Of a stretch of 64,000 bases of DNA, positions 39,381 through 51,059 are shown in pieces (positions within the stretch are counted from its first letter, which is position 1; every line of letters starts with the position of its first letter). The notes beneath the pieces were generated by a model. It made no database searches, had not been told where the DNA came from, and worked only from the letters and a program-made list of their open reading frames with translations. The stretch spans positions 1-64,000 of the forward strand of contig NZ_JACSPN010000012.1 in the NCBI RefSeq assembly GCF_015142735.1. Direction: 5' to 3'. Position numbers and translations under genes: made by a program. Source of the stretch: Oerskovia douganii. Lineage in GTDB: Bacteria; Actinomycetota; Actinomycetes; Actinomycetales; Cellulomonadaceae.

Positions 39381-39545
39381 CAGTCGTCACGGGGAACGGT
39401 TGGTAGGGGACCCGTGCGGCCGCAGAGCGATCGACCCGAGGCTAGGTCCTCGGGCAAGGAGGTGATAGGTACTCCGGATCCCCCTCGGGGGAACCAGACC
39501 CAGGACCACACGGGACGCTCTGGAGAACCGGGAGCGTCCGAGACC
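39381..39545 (+). ncRNA. structured leader RNA upstream of hpf, candidate raiA-motif RNA
   Basis: The 219-nt gap before hpf contains a run of perfect stems: CACGGG/CCCGTG (39388-39416), CCCGAGG/CCTCGGG (39435-39454), CCCCC/GGGGG (39480-39491) and GGACGCTC/GAGCGTCC (39513-39539). A TAACCT -10-like box lies at 39369-39374. Position and size fit the raiA-motif noncoding RNA described upstream of hpf/raiA genes in Firmicutes and Actinobacteria. I did not align it to the consensus, so the class assignment is inference; the dense folding is directly visible. Confidence 0.5.
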
Positions 39546-39561
39546 CTTTGCGGAGGCTCAC

Positions 39562-40209
39562 ATGGAGATCGTTGTCGTCGGCAGGCACACGGAAGTGGCT
39601 GACCGCTTCCGCCGACACGTGGAAGAAAAGCTCGCGAAGTTCGAGCAGCTCGCACCGACCGCCCAGCGGATCGACGTCGAGGTCACCCACGAGAACAACC
39701 CACGACTGTCCGAGGTGCGTGAGAGGGTCGAGCTGACCGTCCGCGCCAAGGGACCCGTCGTCCGCGCCGAAGCGGCAGCCGACGACCGGTTCGGGGCACT
39801 CGACCTGGCCATGAACAAGCTTCAGGAGAGGTTGCGGCGCGTCAGCGACCGTCGCAAGAACCACCGCAACAACAACCCGCAGCCGCCCGTCGACGTCCGG
39901 CCGTTCATCCCGGAGGACAAGCACACCGAGCCTGCGCCGGAGCACCCGGCCGCACCGGGCGACGCGGTCGAGACCCAGCTCGGCGACTCGCCCGTCGTGA
40001 TCCGTCAGAAGCTCCACTCCGCAGAGCCCATGACGATCGACGACGCCCTCTACGAGATGGAGATGGTGGGCCACGACTTCTACCTCTTCGTCGACGTGGA
40101 GACGGCGCGCCCCTCGGTCGCCTACCGGCGCCGCGGCTGGAGCTACGGTGTCATCGCGCTCGACACGTCGTGCGCGGGCGGCATGAAGGCCGCCGCCGAG
40201 GCGAGCTGA
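39562..40209 (+). CDS. hpf: ribosome hibernation-promoting factor, long form
   Basis: 215 residues. N-terminal S30AE/YfiA domain (MEIVVVGRHTEVADRFRRHV, NNPRLSE, VRAEAAADDRFGALDLAMNK), acidic-Pro linker, and the C-terminal dimerisation domain of long HPFs (KLHSAEPMTIDDALYEMEMV, FYLFVD, VAYRRRGWSYGVIAL). It pairs inactive ribosomes into 100S dimers in stationary phase or stress. GGAGG ribosome site. A terminator follows directly. The 3' 67 nt overlap the end of a convergent open frame. Confidence 0.95.
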   Translation: MEIVVVGRHTEVADRFRRHVEEKLAKFEQLAPTAQRIDVEVTHENNPRLSEVRERVELTVRAKGPVVRAEAAADDRFGALDLAMNKLQERLRRVSDRRKNHRNNNPQPPVDVRPFIPEDKHTEPAPEHPAAPGDAVETQLGDSPVVIRQKLHSAEPMTIDDALYEMEMVGHDFYLFVDVETARPSVAYRRRGWSYGVIALDTSCAGGMKAAAEAS

Positions 40210-40754
40210 TCGCCGCAGACAACTGACCCGACGGGGTGGCGTCGCCGACCAGGCGGCGCCACCCCGTCGGCGCGTCCGGAGCCTGCGCCGGGGGCCTCAC
40301 AGTCCGCCCGGCGCCGCTTGGAGAGGCCCGCCGTGGGGCGACGGATGATGTCGTCGTCGCCTGCCTCCCGCGGCACGAGGTGGAAGCCGTCCGGCGTCTG
40401 CGCGTCGTAGAGCACGACCGCGTCGCGCGAGGTCAGGTCCCGGCGCCAGGAGTCGAGGCGCCGGGCGTCCTCCGGGCCGAGCGGGGCCCCGGCGCGGCGC
40501 CGGGCCTCGAAGCGGAGCATCATGAGGGGGTAGGCCCAGCGGTGCGCCACGTCGACGGACCAGGGGATGAGCTGGTCGTCACGGACGATGCGACGGGAGA
40601 GCCCCCGTCGCCGACGGAAGTTCGACCACATGGACAGGGTGGTCTCCACGTCGTACTTCCTGAGGTACTCCTCGACGATCCACGCGTACGTGCGCCCTTC
40701 CTCGATCCATCGGACGGCTTCGGCTTCATCGCGAATCTTGGACACGGCGGGCAC
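40143..40754 (-). CDS. HTH-like protein resembling small actinophage DNA-binding proteins
   Basis: 203 residues, GTG start with GGAG 6 nt upstream. The first 130 residues look like a conserved domain: DEAEAVRWIEEGRTYAWIVE then YLRKYDVETTLSMWSNFRRRRGL (a probable HTH), DDQLIPWSVD and RWAYPLMMLRFEARRRAG. The layout recalls small proteins from actinobacterial phages and prophages, which is recollection and not a search. The last 60 residues run through the hpf terminator hairpin and into the hpf 3' end, so the genuine C-terminus may be earlier or frameshifted. No phage genes adjoin it. Confidence 0.6.
   Translation of the reverse strand: MPAVSKIRDEAEAVRWIEEGRTYAWIVEEYLRKYDVETTLSMWSNFRRRRGLSRRIVRDDQLIPWSVDVAHRWAYPLMMLRFEARRRAGAPLGPEDARRLDSWRRDLTSRDAVVLYDAQTPDGFHLVPREAGDDDIIRRPTAGLSKRRRADCEAPGAGSGRADGVAPPGRRRHPVGSVVCGDQLASAAAFMPPAHDVSSAMTP
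40228..40270 (+). terminator. terminator of hpf
   Basis: A perfect 14-bp stem (40228-40241 with 40257-40270) around a 15-nt loop, 18 nt after the hpf stop. It lies inside the 3' part of the convergent open frame. Confidence 0.85.
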
Positions 40755-40844
40755 AGGAGGCTCCAGAGGCTCGAGGGATCGGGTATTTCATCCCATTTTG
40801 CCCCATCGCCGCGCGTGTCGGAGGCACGGTGCAGGATGGGTCCC

Positions 40845-42110
40845 GTGAAGACCGAGTCGATGTCGCTCGCCCAGGCCCGTCGTGTCGCCCTCGCCGCGCA
40901 GGGCCTGCACACCCCACGGCCCGACGCCGGCGCCTCGCCCCGGCAGGTCACGCTGCGGCACGTGCAGCGCACCGTGGACCGGCTGGGGCTGCTCCAGATC
41001 GACTCGGTCAACGTCCTGGCGCGGGCGCACCTCGTCCCGCTGTACTCACGGCTCGGCCCGTACGACGTGTCGCTGCTCGACCGCGCCGCAGGCCGCTCTC
41101 CCCGCCGCCTGGTCGAGTACTGGGCGCACGTCGCGTCCTACGTCCCACCCGAGACGTACCGGCTCCTCGAGTGGCGCCAGCGCGCGTACCGCACGGAAGC
41201 GTGGGGTGCGATCAGCGGGGTCGAGGCCTCGCACTCGGCCGTGGTGACCCGCGTGCGGGAGATCGTGGCCGAGCGTGGCCCCGTCACGGCCAGCGAGGTC
41301 CACGCGATCCTCGGGGACCAGGGCATGGGGGAGTCGCGCAGCACCACCGAGTGGGGCTGGAACTGGTCCCTCGCCAAGCGCGCCCTCGAGCTCCTCTTCT
41401 TCACGGGCGAGATCACGGCCGCGCGACGCAACGCCGCGTTCGAGCGCTGCTACGACCTGACCGAGCGCGTCCTGCCGCCCGCGGTCCTCGCCGCCCCGGC
41501 CGTGAGCGACGCGGACGCCGTCCGCCGGCTGCTCGAGATCGGGGCGCGGGCGCACGGGATCGGGACCCTGCGCTGCTTCCAGGACTACTTCCGCCTCAAG
41601 GGGCCCGCCCCGCGCCGCGCGCTGGCCGAGCTGGTCGAGGACGGGGTGCTGCGCCCGGTCGAGGTCCGCGGGTGGGGCGAGACCACCTACCTGCACCGGG
41701 ACGCCGCGCTACCGCGTCATGCCCGGGGACGCGCGCTGCTCAGCCCGTTCGACCCCCTCGTGTTCGAGCGCACGCGCCTCGAACGGCTCTTCGGGACGCA
41801 CTACCGCATCGAGATCTACGTGCCCGCCGCCCAGCGCGTCCACGGGTACTACGTCCTGCCGTTCCTCCAGGGGGACCGCATCACCGCGAAGGTGGACCTC
41901 AAGGCGGACCGTCGCGCCGGGCTGCTGCGCGTCCTGTCGGCGCACCGCGAGGAGCACGCCGACGCCGACACCGCGGCGGCGCTCGCGGCCGAGCTCCGCC
42001 TCATGGCGACGTGGCTCGGGATGGCGGACGTCGTCGTCGGGCCCGCGGGGGACCTCGCGCCGGCGCTCGCGGCCGAGGTCGGACGCGTGGACGTCCCGGC
42101 GGTCGGGTAG
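40845..42110 (+). CDS. AlkX/YcaQ-like winged-helix DNA glycosylase family protein
   Basis: 421 residues from the GTG at 40845 (AGGA upstream); ATG 40836 and ATG 40860 are alternatives. HTH_42 superfamily of the YcaQ branch: [34 protein letters not shown] with Q51-I52-D53 as the QxD motif, [30 protein letters not shown] and [20 protein letters not shown]. coli YcaQ (AlkX) is a glycosylase that unhooks interstrand crosslinks. Divergent from the phage-like gene and upstream of secA. Confidence 0.85.
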   Translation: MKTESMSLAQARRVALAAQGLHTPRPDAGASPRQVTLRHVQRTVDRLGLLQIDSVNVLARAHLVPLYSRLGPYDVSLLDRAAGRSPRRLVEYWAHVASYVPPETYRLLEWRQRAYRTEAWGAISGVEASHSAVVTRVREIVAERGPVTASEVHAILGDQGMGESRSTTEWGWNWSLAKRALELLFFTGEITAARRNAAFERCYDLTERVLPPAVLAAPAVSDADAVRRLLEIGARAHGIGTLRCFQDYFRLKGPAPRRALAELVEDGVLRPVEVRGWGETTYLHRDAALPRHARGRALLSPFDPLVFERTRLERLFGTHYRIEIYVPAAQRVHGYYVLPFLQGDRITAKVDLKADRRAGLLRVLSAHREEHADADTAAALAAELRLMATWLGMADVVVGPAGDLAPALAAEVGRVDVPAVG

Positions 42111-42291
42111 TCGCCCCGCCGGTCGGGTTTCGCCGCAGAGCGAAACCACCGCTACCGGACAGAAGCCCTTCCACCTGCTGGACTCGCCTACGATGGTCTG
42201 TGGTGTGATCCAGCCGACTGCCGAACGGTGGTCGCTGCGCATTCGCCCCGGACCGTCCGGCCCGGGGGCGCGATCGATACGGGAGTACTGC

Positions 42292-45303
<3,012 letters not shown>

Positions 45304-45333
45304 CCATCCCCGGGGGGCACCCGCGAGCGGCGG

Positions 45334-45861
45334 TCAGCCGATCTCGAGGACCACGACGCGCCACACGCCGCGTCGGGCCTCGAGTCGGAGGGCCGCCGCT
45401 CGCACTCTGTCCATGTCCTCCAGGACGACCGTGGCCTCAGCCGTGGTGTCCCCGAGGCGCACGAGGCGGGCCCGGCGGACCGCGACGGGACGCGCGGCGC
45501 CGGTCGGCGCCGTCGTCCCCTGCATGAGCAGCGCGCGTCGCCCCAGAGCGTCGAAAACGTCCGGGGCCAGCCACCGCTGGAGCTGCCCCACCGGCCGTTC
45601 TCCCCGCAGGACCTCGACCGCCGCCCGGACGACCGAGCAGCAGATCGACGTCGGGTCCGGCAGCGGCAGGTCCTCGGCTGCCGACACCGGCCGGCCGTCG
45701 TCGGCGAGGTCCTCCGTGACGGGGAACTGCGGTGCGCGACCGAACGTCAGGACACGCGGAGCACGCGGCACGGCAGGCGGGAGCGTGGCCGGGGTCGCGA
45801 GGAGTGGAGCGGCGCCGGAACGGATCGGTCGGGCGTGGTGGCGGACGGTGGTGGTCGACAT
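45334..45861 (-). CDS. Rv3235 family protein
   Basis: 175 residues, AGGAGA ribosome site. N-terminal basic/Pro segment then a domain with PTSICCSVVRAAVEVLRGER, QLQRWLAPDVFDAL, VRRARLVRLGDTTAEATVVL and RVRAAALRLEARRGVWRVV, which I recognise as the Rv3235 family beside secA in actinobacteria. The fold resembles small NTF2/SnoaL-like modules. Function unknown. Convergent with secA, 30 nt apart, and probably transcribed with the LysM gene upstream. Confidence 0.75.
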   Translation of the reverse strand: MSTTTVRHHARPIRSGAAPLLATPATLPPAVPRAPRVLTFGRAPQFPVTEDLADDGRPVSAAEDLPLPDPTSICCSVVRAAVEVLRGERPVGQLQRWLAPDVFDALGRRALLMQGTTAPTGAARPVAVRRARLVRLGDTTAEATVVLEDMDRVRAAALRLEARRGVWRVVVLEIG

Positions 45862-45968
45862 GACGTCTCCTGGGTTCGGCGAGGGCCGGTGCGTCGCGGG
45901 ACGACCGGTCGGACGGTGTACGGCGTTCTTGGTGCGGCGGAAGGTGCCGCAGGCCGGTGCTGAGGTGG

Positions 45969-47144
45969 TCAGACGGTGCGAGGAGCGACCAGGACCTGAC
46001 CCGGCCTGATGAGGTCCGGGTCCTGCCCGATGACCTCCGCGTTCGCCGCGAACCAGCGCTGCCACTCGACGGCGATCTGCGCGTCGGTCGCCCCCTGCCC
46101 GAGGGACCGCGCGGCGAGCGACCAGAGGGAGTCCCCGCGCAGGACCACGACCGAGACGGTCGACGCTGCGCTCTCCGTGGCCACGGACGCCCCGAGGGTG
46201 GGCGCGGGTCCCGGGCCGGGCCGAGGCGCCGCGGGCTGAGGAGGCAGCGTGCGCTGCTCTGCTCCCAGGAGCCCGTCCAGCGGGACGTGCACCGACTCCG
46301 GGCTCGCCCCCGCACGGGGCTGGCTCGTCGCGGGAGTCTCGACGGCCGGCGGGGCCGGGTTCCCGGCGCGGTCGGCCTGCGCGCCCGCCTCGGGCTCGGT
46401 CGACGCGGCGCGGTCGGCCTGCTCGGTCTGCGCGGTGCGCTGCCCGGAGTGGCCGACGCGCGCCTCGTCTGTGCTCGGCGTCGCTCCCTGCGGCGCCGGT
46501 ACCGGCGCCGGCGCCGGCGTCGGCGTCGGCACCTGCGGCGGGGAGGGATGCCCGGTGTCCTGGACCGCAGGCGGGGCCGCGGGGCTCTCGGGGGCTGCCA
46601 GGCCGGGGGCGACGTCCGACGGGCCGGGGCCGGGAGGTTCGACGCTGGTCCGGTCGGACGGGCCCTGCGCGGTGGTCTGCCAGCCGAGGTCGACGACGGC
46701 CGGGCCCACGCGTGCGGAGTCGGCGGGCGGCTCGACCTCTGCCGCGTGCGCACTCCCCCCTCCGAGAGCCAGCCCGGTCCCGATCGAGACCGCGACGCCT
46801 GCGCTGGCCAGGCGTCGTACGACCGACGGGGCGTGCCGCAGGACGAGCTGCTCGCCGGCCGACCACCGGCGTCCTGCGGCGCGGGCGAGCACGCACGACG
46901 CGGCGAGCATCGAGGTGACCGCCACCCAGGTCGCGAGGAGCGCCCCTGCCCCGACGAGCGGCACCTCCAGGTAGGTCTCGAACCGTGGGCTCGGGAGATC
47001 GGCGAGGAGGTCCAGGGTGCGCAGCGTGAGGACGGCGGCGATGCCGCCGGTGGCTGCTGCCATCCCCAGGAGCGCGGCCAGCCGGGGCAGGCGCCGTCGG
47101 TCCCGGGGTGGTCGGGACGGGGCGGACCGTGGGTGCTGCGCCAT
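45969..47144 (-). CDS. LysM-domain membrane protein
   Basis: 391 residues. Three hydrophobic segments in the first 130 residues (LAALLGMAAATGGIAAVL, GAGALLATWVAVTSMLAASC, VAVSIGTGLALGGG), a long Pro/Ala/Thr-rich extracytoplasmic stalk of about 200 residues, and a C-terminal LysM motif (VVLRGDSLWSLAARSLG then IRPGQVLVAP) that binds peptidoglycan. AGGGGGAAGC before ATG. It is likely a membrane-tethered wall-binding protein. A GTTTGATG repeat region lies upstream of its start. Confidence 0.82.
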   Translation of the reverse strand: MAQHPRSAPSRPPRDRRRLPRLAALLGMAAATGGIAAVLTLRTLDLLADLPSPRFETYLEVPLVGAGALLATWVAVTSMLAASCVLARAAGRRWSAGEQLVLRHAPSVVRRLASAGVAVSIGTGLALGGGSAHAAEVEPPADSARVGPAVVDLGWQTTAQGPSDRTSVEPPGPGPSDVAPGLAAPESPAAPPAVQDTGHPSPPQVPTPTPAPAPVPAPQGATPSTDEARVGHSGQRTAQTEQADRAASTEPEAGAQADRAGNPAPPAVETPATSQPRAGASPESVHVPLDGLLGAEQRTLPPQPAAPRPGPGPAPTLGASVATESAASTVSVVVLRGDSLWSLAARSLGQGATDAQIAVEWQRWFAANAEVIGQDPDLIRPGQVLVAPRTV

Positions 47145-47199
47145 GCTTCCCCCTGAAGATGGTCGACGACGTCTGCTCCGTCCTCGGAACGATCATCGC

Positions 47200-47231
47200 G
47201 TTTGATGCAGTTTGATGGTTCTACATCAAAC
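47200..47231. promoter_or_regulatory. three GTTTGATG elements in the LysM/hypothetical divergent region
   Basis: GTTTGATG at 47200-47207 and 47210-47217 (10-bp period, direct) and CATCAAAC at 47224-47231 (inverted; 8-bp perfect dyad with the second copy, 6-nt spacer). The local AT content is unusual for this genome. Direct repeats at one helical turn are what BldC-type small HTH proteins bind, and such a gene lies at 47945; the link is inference. Confidence 0.5.
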
Positions 47232-47316
47232 TAGATCCTTCTGGTGTTGTCCAGAGGTGGCTCGCGGTGCGGACACCTCTGGACGAAACCCCCGGGCGAG
47301 CCGCTACCGTGTGGGC

Positions 47317-47838
47317 GTGCGCTGGGACCTGCTGTTCGCCGACCTCGTGGCGCAGCTCGATGCCGCGGACCTCCCGGCGGACGCCCACGCGCTCGCAGAC
47401 CTCACGCGCGCCGAGCAGGCCACCGTCCACCTCACGGACCGGCTGCGAGCGAGCCTCGGGCGGCAGGTCGGCCTCGGGCTCGTCGACGGCTCACGCCTGA
47501 CGGGGAGCGTCCGGGACGTCGGCGTCGACTGGCTCCTCGTGGGGGAGGGGGTGCGTCAGCACGCGGTGCCGCTCCAGGCGATCACCACGCTCGACGGGCT
47601 CTCGCAGCACGCGGTCCCGGCGCCCGCCGGGACCCGGGCAGGACGAGGGCTGCCCACCCTCCTGAGGGCTCTCATGCGAGACCGGGTCGTCGTCCAGGTG
47701 CACACCCTCGCGGGGCAGGCCGTCGGGCGTGTCGGCCGCGTCGGCAAGGACCACGTGGACGTCGAGCTCGTCGCGGGAGGGGCGCGTGCGAGCCAGGTGG
47801 TCCCCTTCTCCGCCCTGGTGTGCGTGAGCGAGACCTAG
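47317..47838 (+). CDS. actinobacterial hypothetical protein
   Basis: 173 residues from the GTG at 47317 (47311 is an alternative). A TACCGT hexamer at 47306-47311 fits a -10 box right before the start, suggesting leaderless translation; no Shine-Dalgarno is seen. Sequence: RWDLLFADLVAQLDAADLPA, DRLRASLGRQVGLGLVDGSR, VRDVGVDWLLVGEGVRQHAV, VHTLAGQAVGRVGRVGKDHV. The two beta-rich halves look like repeated Sm/LSM-like barrels (G..V.G.V..VG.D...V pattern). Conserved next to secA/BldC-like genes in relatives as far as I recall; function unknown. Confidence 0.7.
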   Translation: MRWDLLFADLVAQLDAADLPADAHALADLTRAEQATVHLTDRLRASLGRQVGLGLVDGSRLTGSVRDVGVDWLLVGEGVRQHAVPLQAITTLDGLSQHAVPAPAGTRAGRGLPTLLRALMRDRVVVQVHTLAGQAVGRVGRVGKDHVDVELVAGGARASQVVPFSALVCVSET

Positions 47839-47944
47839 GCCGAGGGCGCGGAGGGGGCGAACGGGTGCGGGGGGAATCAGGGAACGTCGCGAGGTCACGC
47901 GCGCCCGGGGCCGGACGCGCCCGCGTGCGGACCGTGCGTCCTGC

Positions 47945-48160
47945 TCAGGACTCGAAGTCTCCTGCGTCGATGCGGGTCCGCGTCTGCTCGTACATGCGCT
48001 GGATGTACTCCTCGAGCTCTCGCGCCTCGACCCGCCACTGGCCTCTGCCGCCCACCTGTATCGCCGGCAGGTCGCCGCTGCGTACGAGTGCGTATGCCTG
48101 CGCCGCGGAGATGTTGAGCTCCTCGGTGACGTCCGCGAGGGTCAGGAAGCGCTGTGCCAT
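47945..48160 (-). CDS. excisionase-type (BldC-like) helix-turn-helix protein
   Basis: 71 residues. Small MerR/excisionase-like HTH: FLTLADVTEELNISAAQAYA, LVRSGDLPAIQVGGRGQWRV, EARELEEYIQRM. It resembles actinobacterial BldC, a DNA-binding protein of about 68 residues that coats direct repeats. Widely conserved next to SAF/CpaE-like genes. Candidate regulator of the GTTTGATG sites. Confidence 0.82.
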   Translation of the reverse strand: MAQRFLTLADVTEELNISAAQAYALVRSGDLPAIQVGGRGQWRVEARELEEYIQRMYEQTRTRIDAGDFES

Positions 48161-48328
48161 GGCCCCAGTCTTTCACGGAGCCGCACACCGACCTGCTTGT
48201 CCACAGGCGCCGGGCCCACGGCCCACGCGTGGTGCTCCGGGTCGGCATGATGGCCTCCGGAACCGCCCGTCGGCGCACCGGCGAACCTCGCGCCCGCCCG
48301 CCCTCCTCCCACGACGAAACGGACACTC

Positions 48329-49018
48329 ATGACGAGCACGACCGACCGGCTACCGACCCCGACTGTGGCGCGCCTGCGACGACCGGGGTGGCGCGACCCG
48401 CGCCTGATCCTCGGGCTCGTGCTCGTCGCGGCCTCGGTCGCGCTGGGGTCCTGGGCGGTGTCGTCGGCCGGCCGGACGGTCGCCGTCTACGCCGCGTCCG
48501 GCCCGCTGACCCCGGGGGAGACGGTCGACGCGAGCAGCCTCAGGACGGTCGAGGTGCGGCTCGGCTCCGGCGGCGGGAAGTACTTCCTCGCGAGCCGGCC
48601 CCTGCCCGACGGCCTGGTCGCGCTCCGCGTGGTGGGGGACGGTGAGCTGGTGGCCCGCAGCGCGGTCGGCACCGCCGCCGAGCTCGACACCCGCGCCGTG
48701 GCGATCCAGGTGGCCGGAGGGTTGTCGGACCGGGTCACGGACGGTGCGCTCGTCGACGTCTGGTTCGTGCCGACGAGCGACGGAGGAACGGTGGTGCGGA
48801 CGGGCAAGGACGCGAAGGGCGGCGCGTCGGCCGACCCGCGCGAGCTCGCGACGCAGGTCGTGGTCGCCCAGGTCTCCGCCGCCGACGGTCCGTTGGTCTC
48901 GGGCGGGGGGACCACGCTCCACGTCCTCGTGCCCACGGACGTGCTCCCGGGCGTCCTCGCCGCCCTGGCCGCCGACGGCGAGATCGCGGTCGTGCCCGTC
49001 GCCGGGGGAGCCGCATGA
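48329..49018 (+). CDS. SAF domain-containing (CpaB/RcpC-like) membrane protein
   Basis: 229 residues. One N-terminal membrane segment (LILGLVLVAASVALGSWAVS, near 30-50) and a SAF/CpaB-like domain (LTPGETVDASSLRTVEVRL, SRPLPDGLVALRVVGDGELV, VAIQVAGGLSDRVTDGALVD). CpaB proteins are periplasmic factors for Flp/tad pilus secretion. No secretin or other pilus genes are in the window, so a pilus role is uncertain. The stop overlaps the next start as ATGA. Confidence 0.75.
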   Translation: MTSTTDRLPTPTVARLRRPGWRDPRLILGLVLVAASVALGSWAVSSAGRTVAVYAASGPLTPGETVDASSLRTVEVRLGSGGGKYFLASRPLPDGLVALRVVGDGELVARSAVGTAAELDTRAVAIQVAGGLSDRVTDGALVDVWFVPTSDGGTVVRTGKDAKGGASADPRELATQVVVAQVSAADGPLVSGGGTTLHVLVPTDVLPGVLAALAADGEIAVVPVAGGAA

Positions 49019-50424
49019 CGGCCGACTCGACGACTCCCCTCGCGTCCGTCCTGTGCGCGGTGCGGGGCAGCGGTGAGACGGCCGTCGTCACGGCCCTGAC
49101 CATGCCGGGTTCAGGGGTCGCGGTGGCACGCCGCTGCGCCGATCTCACGGAGCTCCTGGCAGCGGCGGGTGCGGGCGCCGGGACGGCCGCGGTCATCTCC
49201 GGCGACCTGCCCGGGATCGACCGGGAGTCGGTCGCGCACCTGCACGGGTGCGGGGTGCGGGTCGTCGCGCTCGCCGAGGGGCAGGCCTGGCTCGGCGACA
49301 GGCTCCGCGCGATCGGCGTGGACGTCGTCCTCGACGAGGACACCCCGACCACGGTCCTGGTCGCGACCGTGCGCGACGAGGCGCACGGTCGTGGACGGGG
49401 CGCGGGGGCCGACGAGCCTCCGCCGGGGGACGGCACCGGCAGGGCGAGCGACGCCGACCAGCAGGGGAGCGCACCGCGGTCGGGGAAGGTGCTCGCGGTC
49501 TGGGGGCCGACGGGCGCCCCCGGACGGACGACCCTCGCCGTGAACCTCGCGGCCGAGCTGGCAGGGGTAGGCGACGGTCGCGGACGTCGCGGCGCGCGCC
49601 GTCGTCGACACGGACGGTCCTCGCCGTCGGGCAGGAGCAGCGCGAGCACCGACGAGGTCCTCCTGGTGGACGCCGACACGTACGCGGGCTCGGTGGCGCA
49701 GCACCTCGGTCTGCTCGACGAGTCGCCCGGCCTCGCCGCGGCCACCCGGAGCGCCGGCCAGGGCGCTCTCGACCTCGCCGGCCTGGCGCGTCTCGCCCCG
49801 GTCGTCGCGCCACGGCTTCGTGTGCTGACCGGCATCTCCCGGGCTGCCCGGTGGCCCGAGCTCCCGGCGACGTCCCTCGACGCCGTCTGGGAGGTCGGCC
49901 GTGCGCTCGCGGACTGGACCGTGATCGACTGCGGGTTCGGGCTCGAGCAGGACGAGCTGCTGTCGTACGACACGCGTGCTCCCCAGCGCAACGGGGCGAC
50001 GCTCAGCGCACTCGCCGCGGCCGACGTCGTGCTGGTCGTGGGCGGGGCGGACCCGGTGGGTATCCAGCGTCTCGTCCGTGGTCTGGGAGACCTCGCCGAT
50101 GCGGGTGCGACGACCGGCGCGTCGCGTCTCGTGGTCGCCAACCGCGTCCGGTCGTCCGCAGCCGGGCCGCGTCCCGAGGCCGCGGTCCGCGACGCGCTGG
50201 GACGGTACGGCGGGGTCACCGACGTCCACGTCCTCCCGGAGGACCGGGCAACCCTCGACGGGGCCCTCCTCGCCGGCAGGACGCTCGCCGAGCACGCGCC
50301 GGAGAGCCCGGTCCGGCGTGCCCTCGTCGACCTCGCCGACCGGGTCCGGGCGGCGGTCGGGGACCCCGCGGGCACGGTCGCGCCGGGCGGACCACGCGAA
50401 CGCGTCCCGGAACCGGCACACTGA
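49015..50424 (+). CDS. CpaE/MinD-like P-loop ATPase with noncanonical Walker A
   Basis: 469 residues. An N-terminal receiver-like region (1-125) without a clear phospho-Asp motif, a Gly/Asp linker, then a ParA/MinD-type ATPase: GPTGAPGRTTLAVNLA near 163-178, where the Walker A Lys is Arg; VLLVDADTYAGSVAQHLGLL (Walker A' Asp); WTVIDCGFGLEQDE. An Arg-rich insert ([20 protein letters not shown]) sits at about 185-205, between Walker A and the next strand. CpaE proteins locate tad pilus machinery or act in partitioning. Coupled to the SAF gene. Confidence 0.78.
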   Translation: MTADSTTPLASVLCAVRGSGETAVVTALTMPGSGVAVARRCADLTELLAAAGAGAGTAAVISGDLPGIDRESVAHLHGCGVRVVALAEGQAWLGDRLRAIGVDVVLDEDTPTTVLVATVRDEAHGRGRGAGADEPPPGDGTGRASDADQQGSAPRSGKVLAVWGPTGAPGRTTLAVNLAAELAGVGDGRGRRGARRRRHGRSSPSGRSSASTDEVLLVDADTYAGSVAQHLGLLDESPGLAAATRSAGQGALDLAGLARLAPVVAPRLRVLTGISRAARWPELPATSLDAVWEVGRALADWTVIDCGFGLEQDELLSYDTRAPQRNGATLSALAAADVVLVVGGADPVGIQRLVRGLGDLADAGATTGASRLVVANRVRSSAAGPRPEAAVRDALGRYGGVTDVHVLPEDRATLDGALLAGRTLAEHAPESPVRRALVDLADRVRAAVGDPAGTVAPGGPRERVPEPAH

Positions 50425-50428
50425 TCCC

Positions 50429-50953
50429 ATGCGCATCTACGTTCCCGCCACCGTCGACGAGCTCGACGCCGTCACCGTGACCGGCGACGAGGCCGTCTGG
50501 TCCCTCGCTCCGCGAGCGGCCCACGCCGTCACGTCCGCCCTCTCCCGCGAGCTGCCCGACGAGGACGAGGAGGGGCTGGAGTTCGCCGCAGCGCTCGAGG
50601 CCGCCGACGACTCGCTCGCGCTGCTCGCAGGCCGGGCGGGTGCCCCCCGTCAGCGCCTCGTCGTCACGGTCGAGGTGCCCGACGAGATGGTCGCCCTGAC
50701 CCAGCCCGGCGACGGCGAGTCGCCCGACGACCTCGCGCCCAGCGCGGTCGACGTCACGGCGCCCATCCCCGAGGTGCGCATCGTGTGCGTCCACGTCGAC
50801 GAGCCCGAGGCCGCGACGGACATCGCCGAGGTCTTCGCGGCCGCCGACGAGGACCGCGACGAGGACCTCGACGCCGCGCTCGACCGCGTGAGCGAGCGCG
50901 ACCTGCTCTGGTACGACTGGTCGGAACTCAAGAGCGTCCCCCGAGCGAAGTGA
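50429..50953 (+). CDS. DUF6912 family protein
   Basis: 174 residues. The start MRIYVPATVDELDAV, the HAVTSALSRELPDEDEEGLE segment, and the end DLLWYDWSELKSV fit a conserved actinobacterial family of unknown function. Very acidic throughout, with no signal peptide or membrane segment. Starts 4 nt after the CpaE-like stop, so probably the same operon. A terminator follows. Confidence 0.75.
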   Translation: MRIYVPATVDELDAVTVTGDEAVWSLAPRAAHAVTSALSRELPDEDEEGLEFAAALEAADDSLALLAGRAGAPRQRLVVTVEVPDEMVALTQPGDGESPDDLAPSAVDVTAPIPEVRIVCVHVDEPEAATDIAEVFAAADEDRDEDLDAALDRVSERDLLWYDWSELKSVPRAK

Positions 50954-50974
50954 CCGTCACGAGGTAGCGGGCGC

Positions 50975-51031
50975 CCGAGAACGGGCCTGAGGTCGCCGTC
51001 CGCCGGATGACGACCTCAGGCCCGTTCTCGG
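50975..51031. terminator. two-way terminator between DUF6912 and hisN
   Basis: A perfect 21-bp stem (50975-50995 with 51011-51031) and 15-nt loop, between two convergent genes; serves both. Confidence 0.88.
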
Positions 51032-51059
51032 CCGCCGAGCCTCGCCCCGGCGGGTGGGG

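Noticed and set aside
48329-50953. A tad/Flp pilus locus suggested by the CpaB-like and CpaE-like genes
   Set aside because: No TadA ATPase, TadB/C, pilin or prepilin peptidase gene is in the window; the trio may have a different role.
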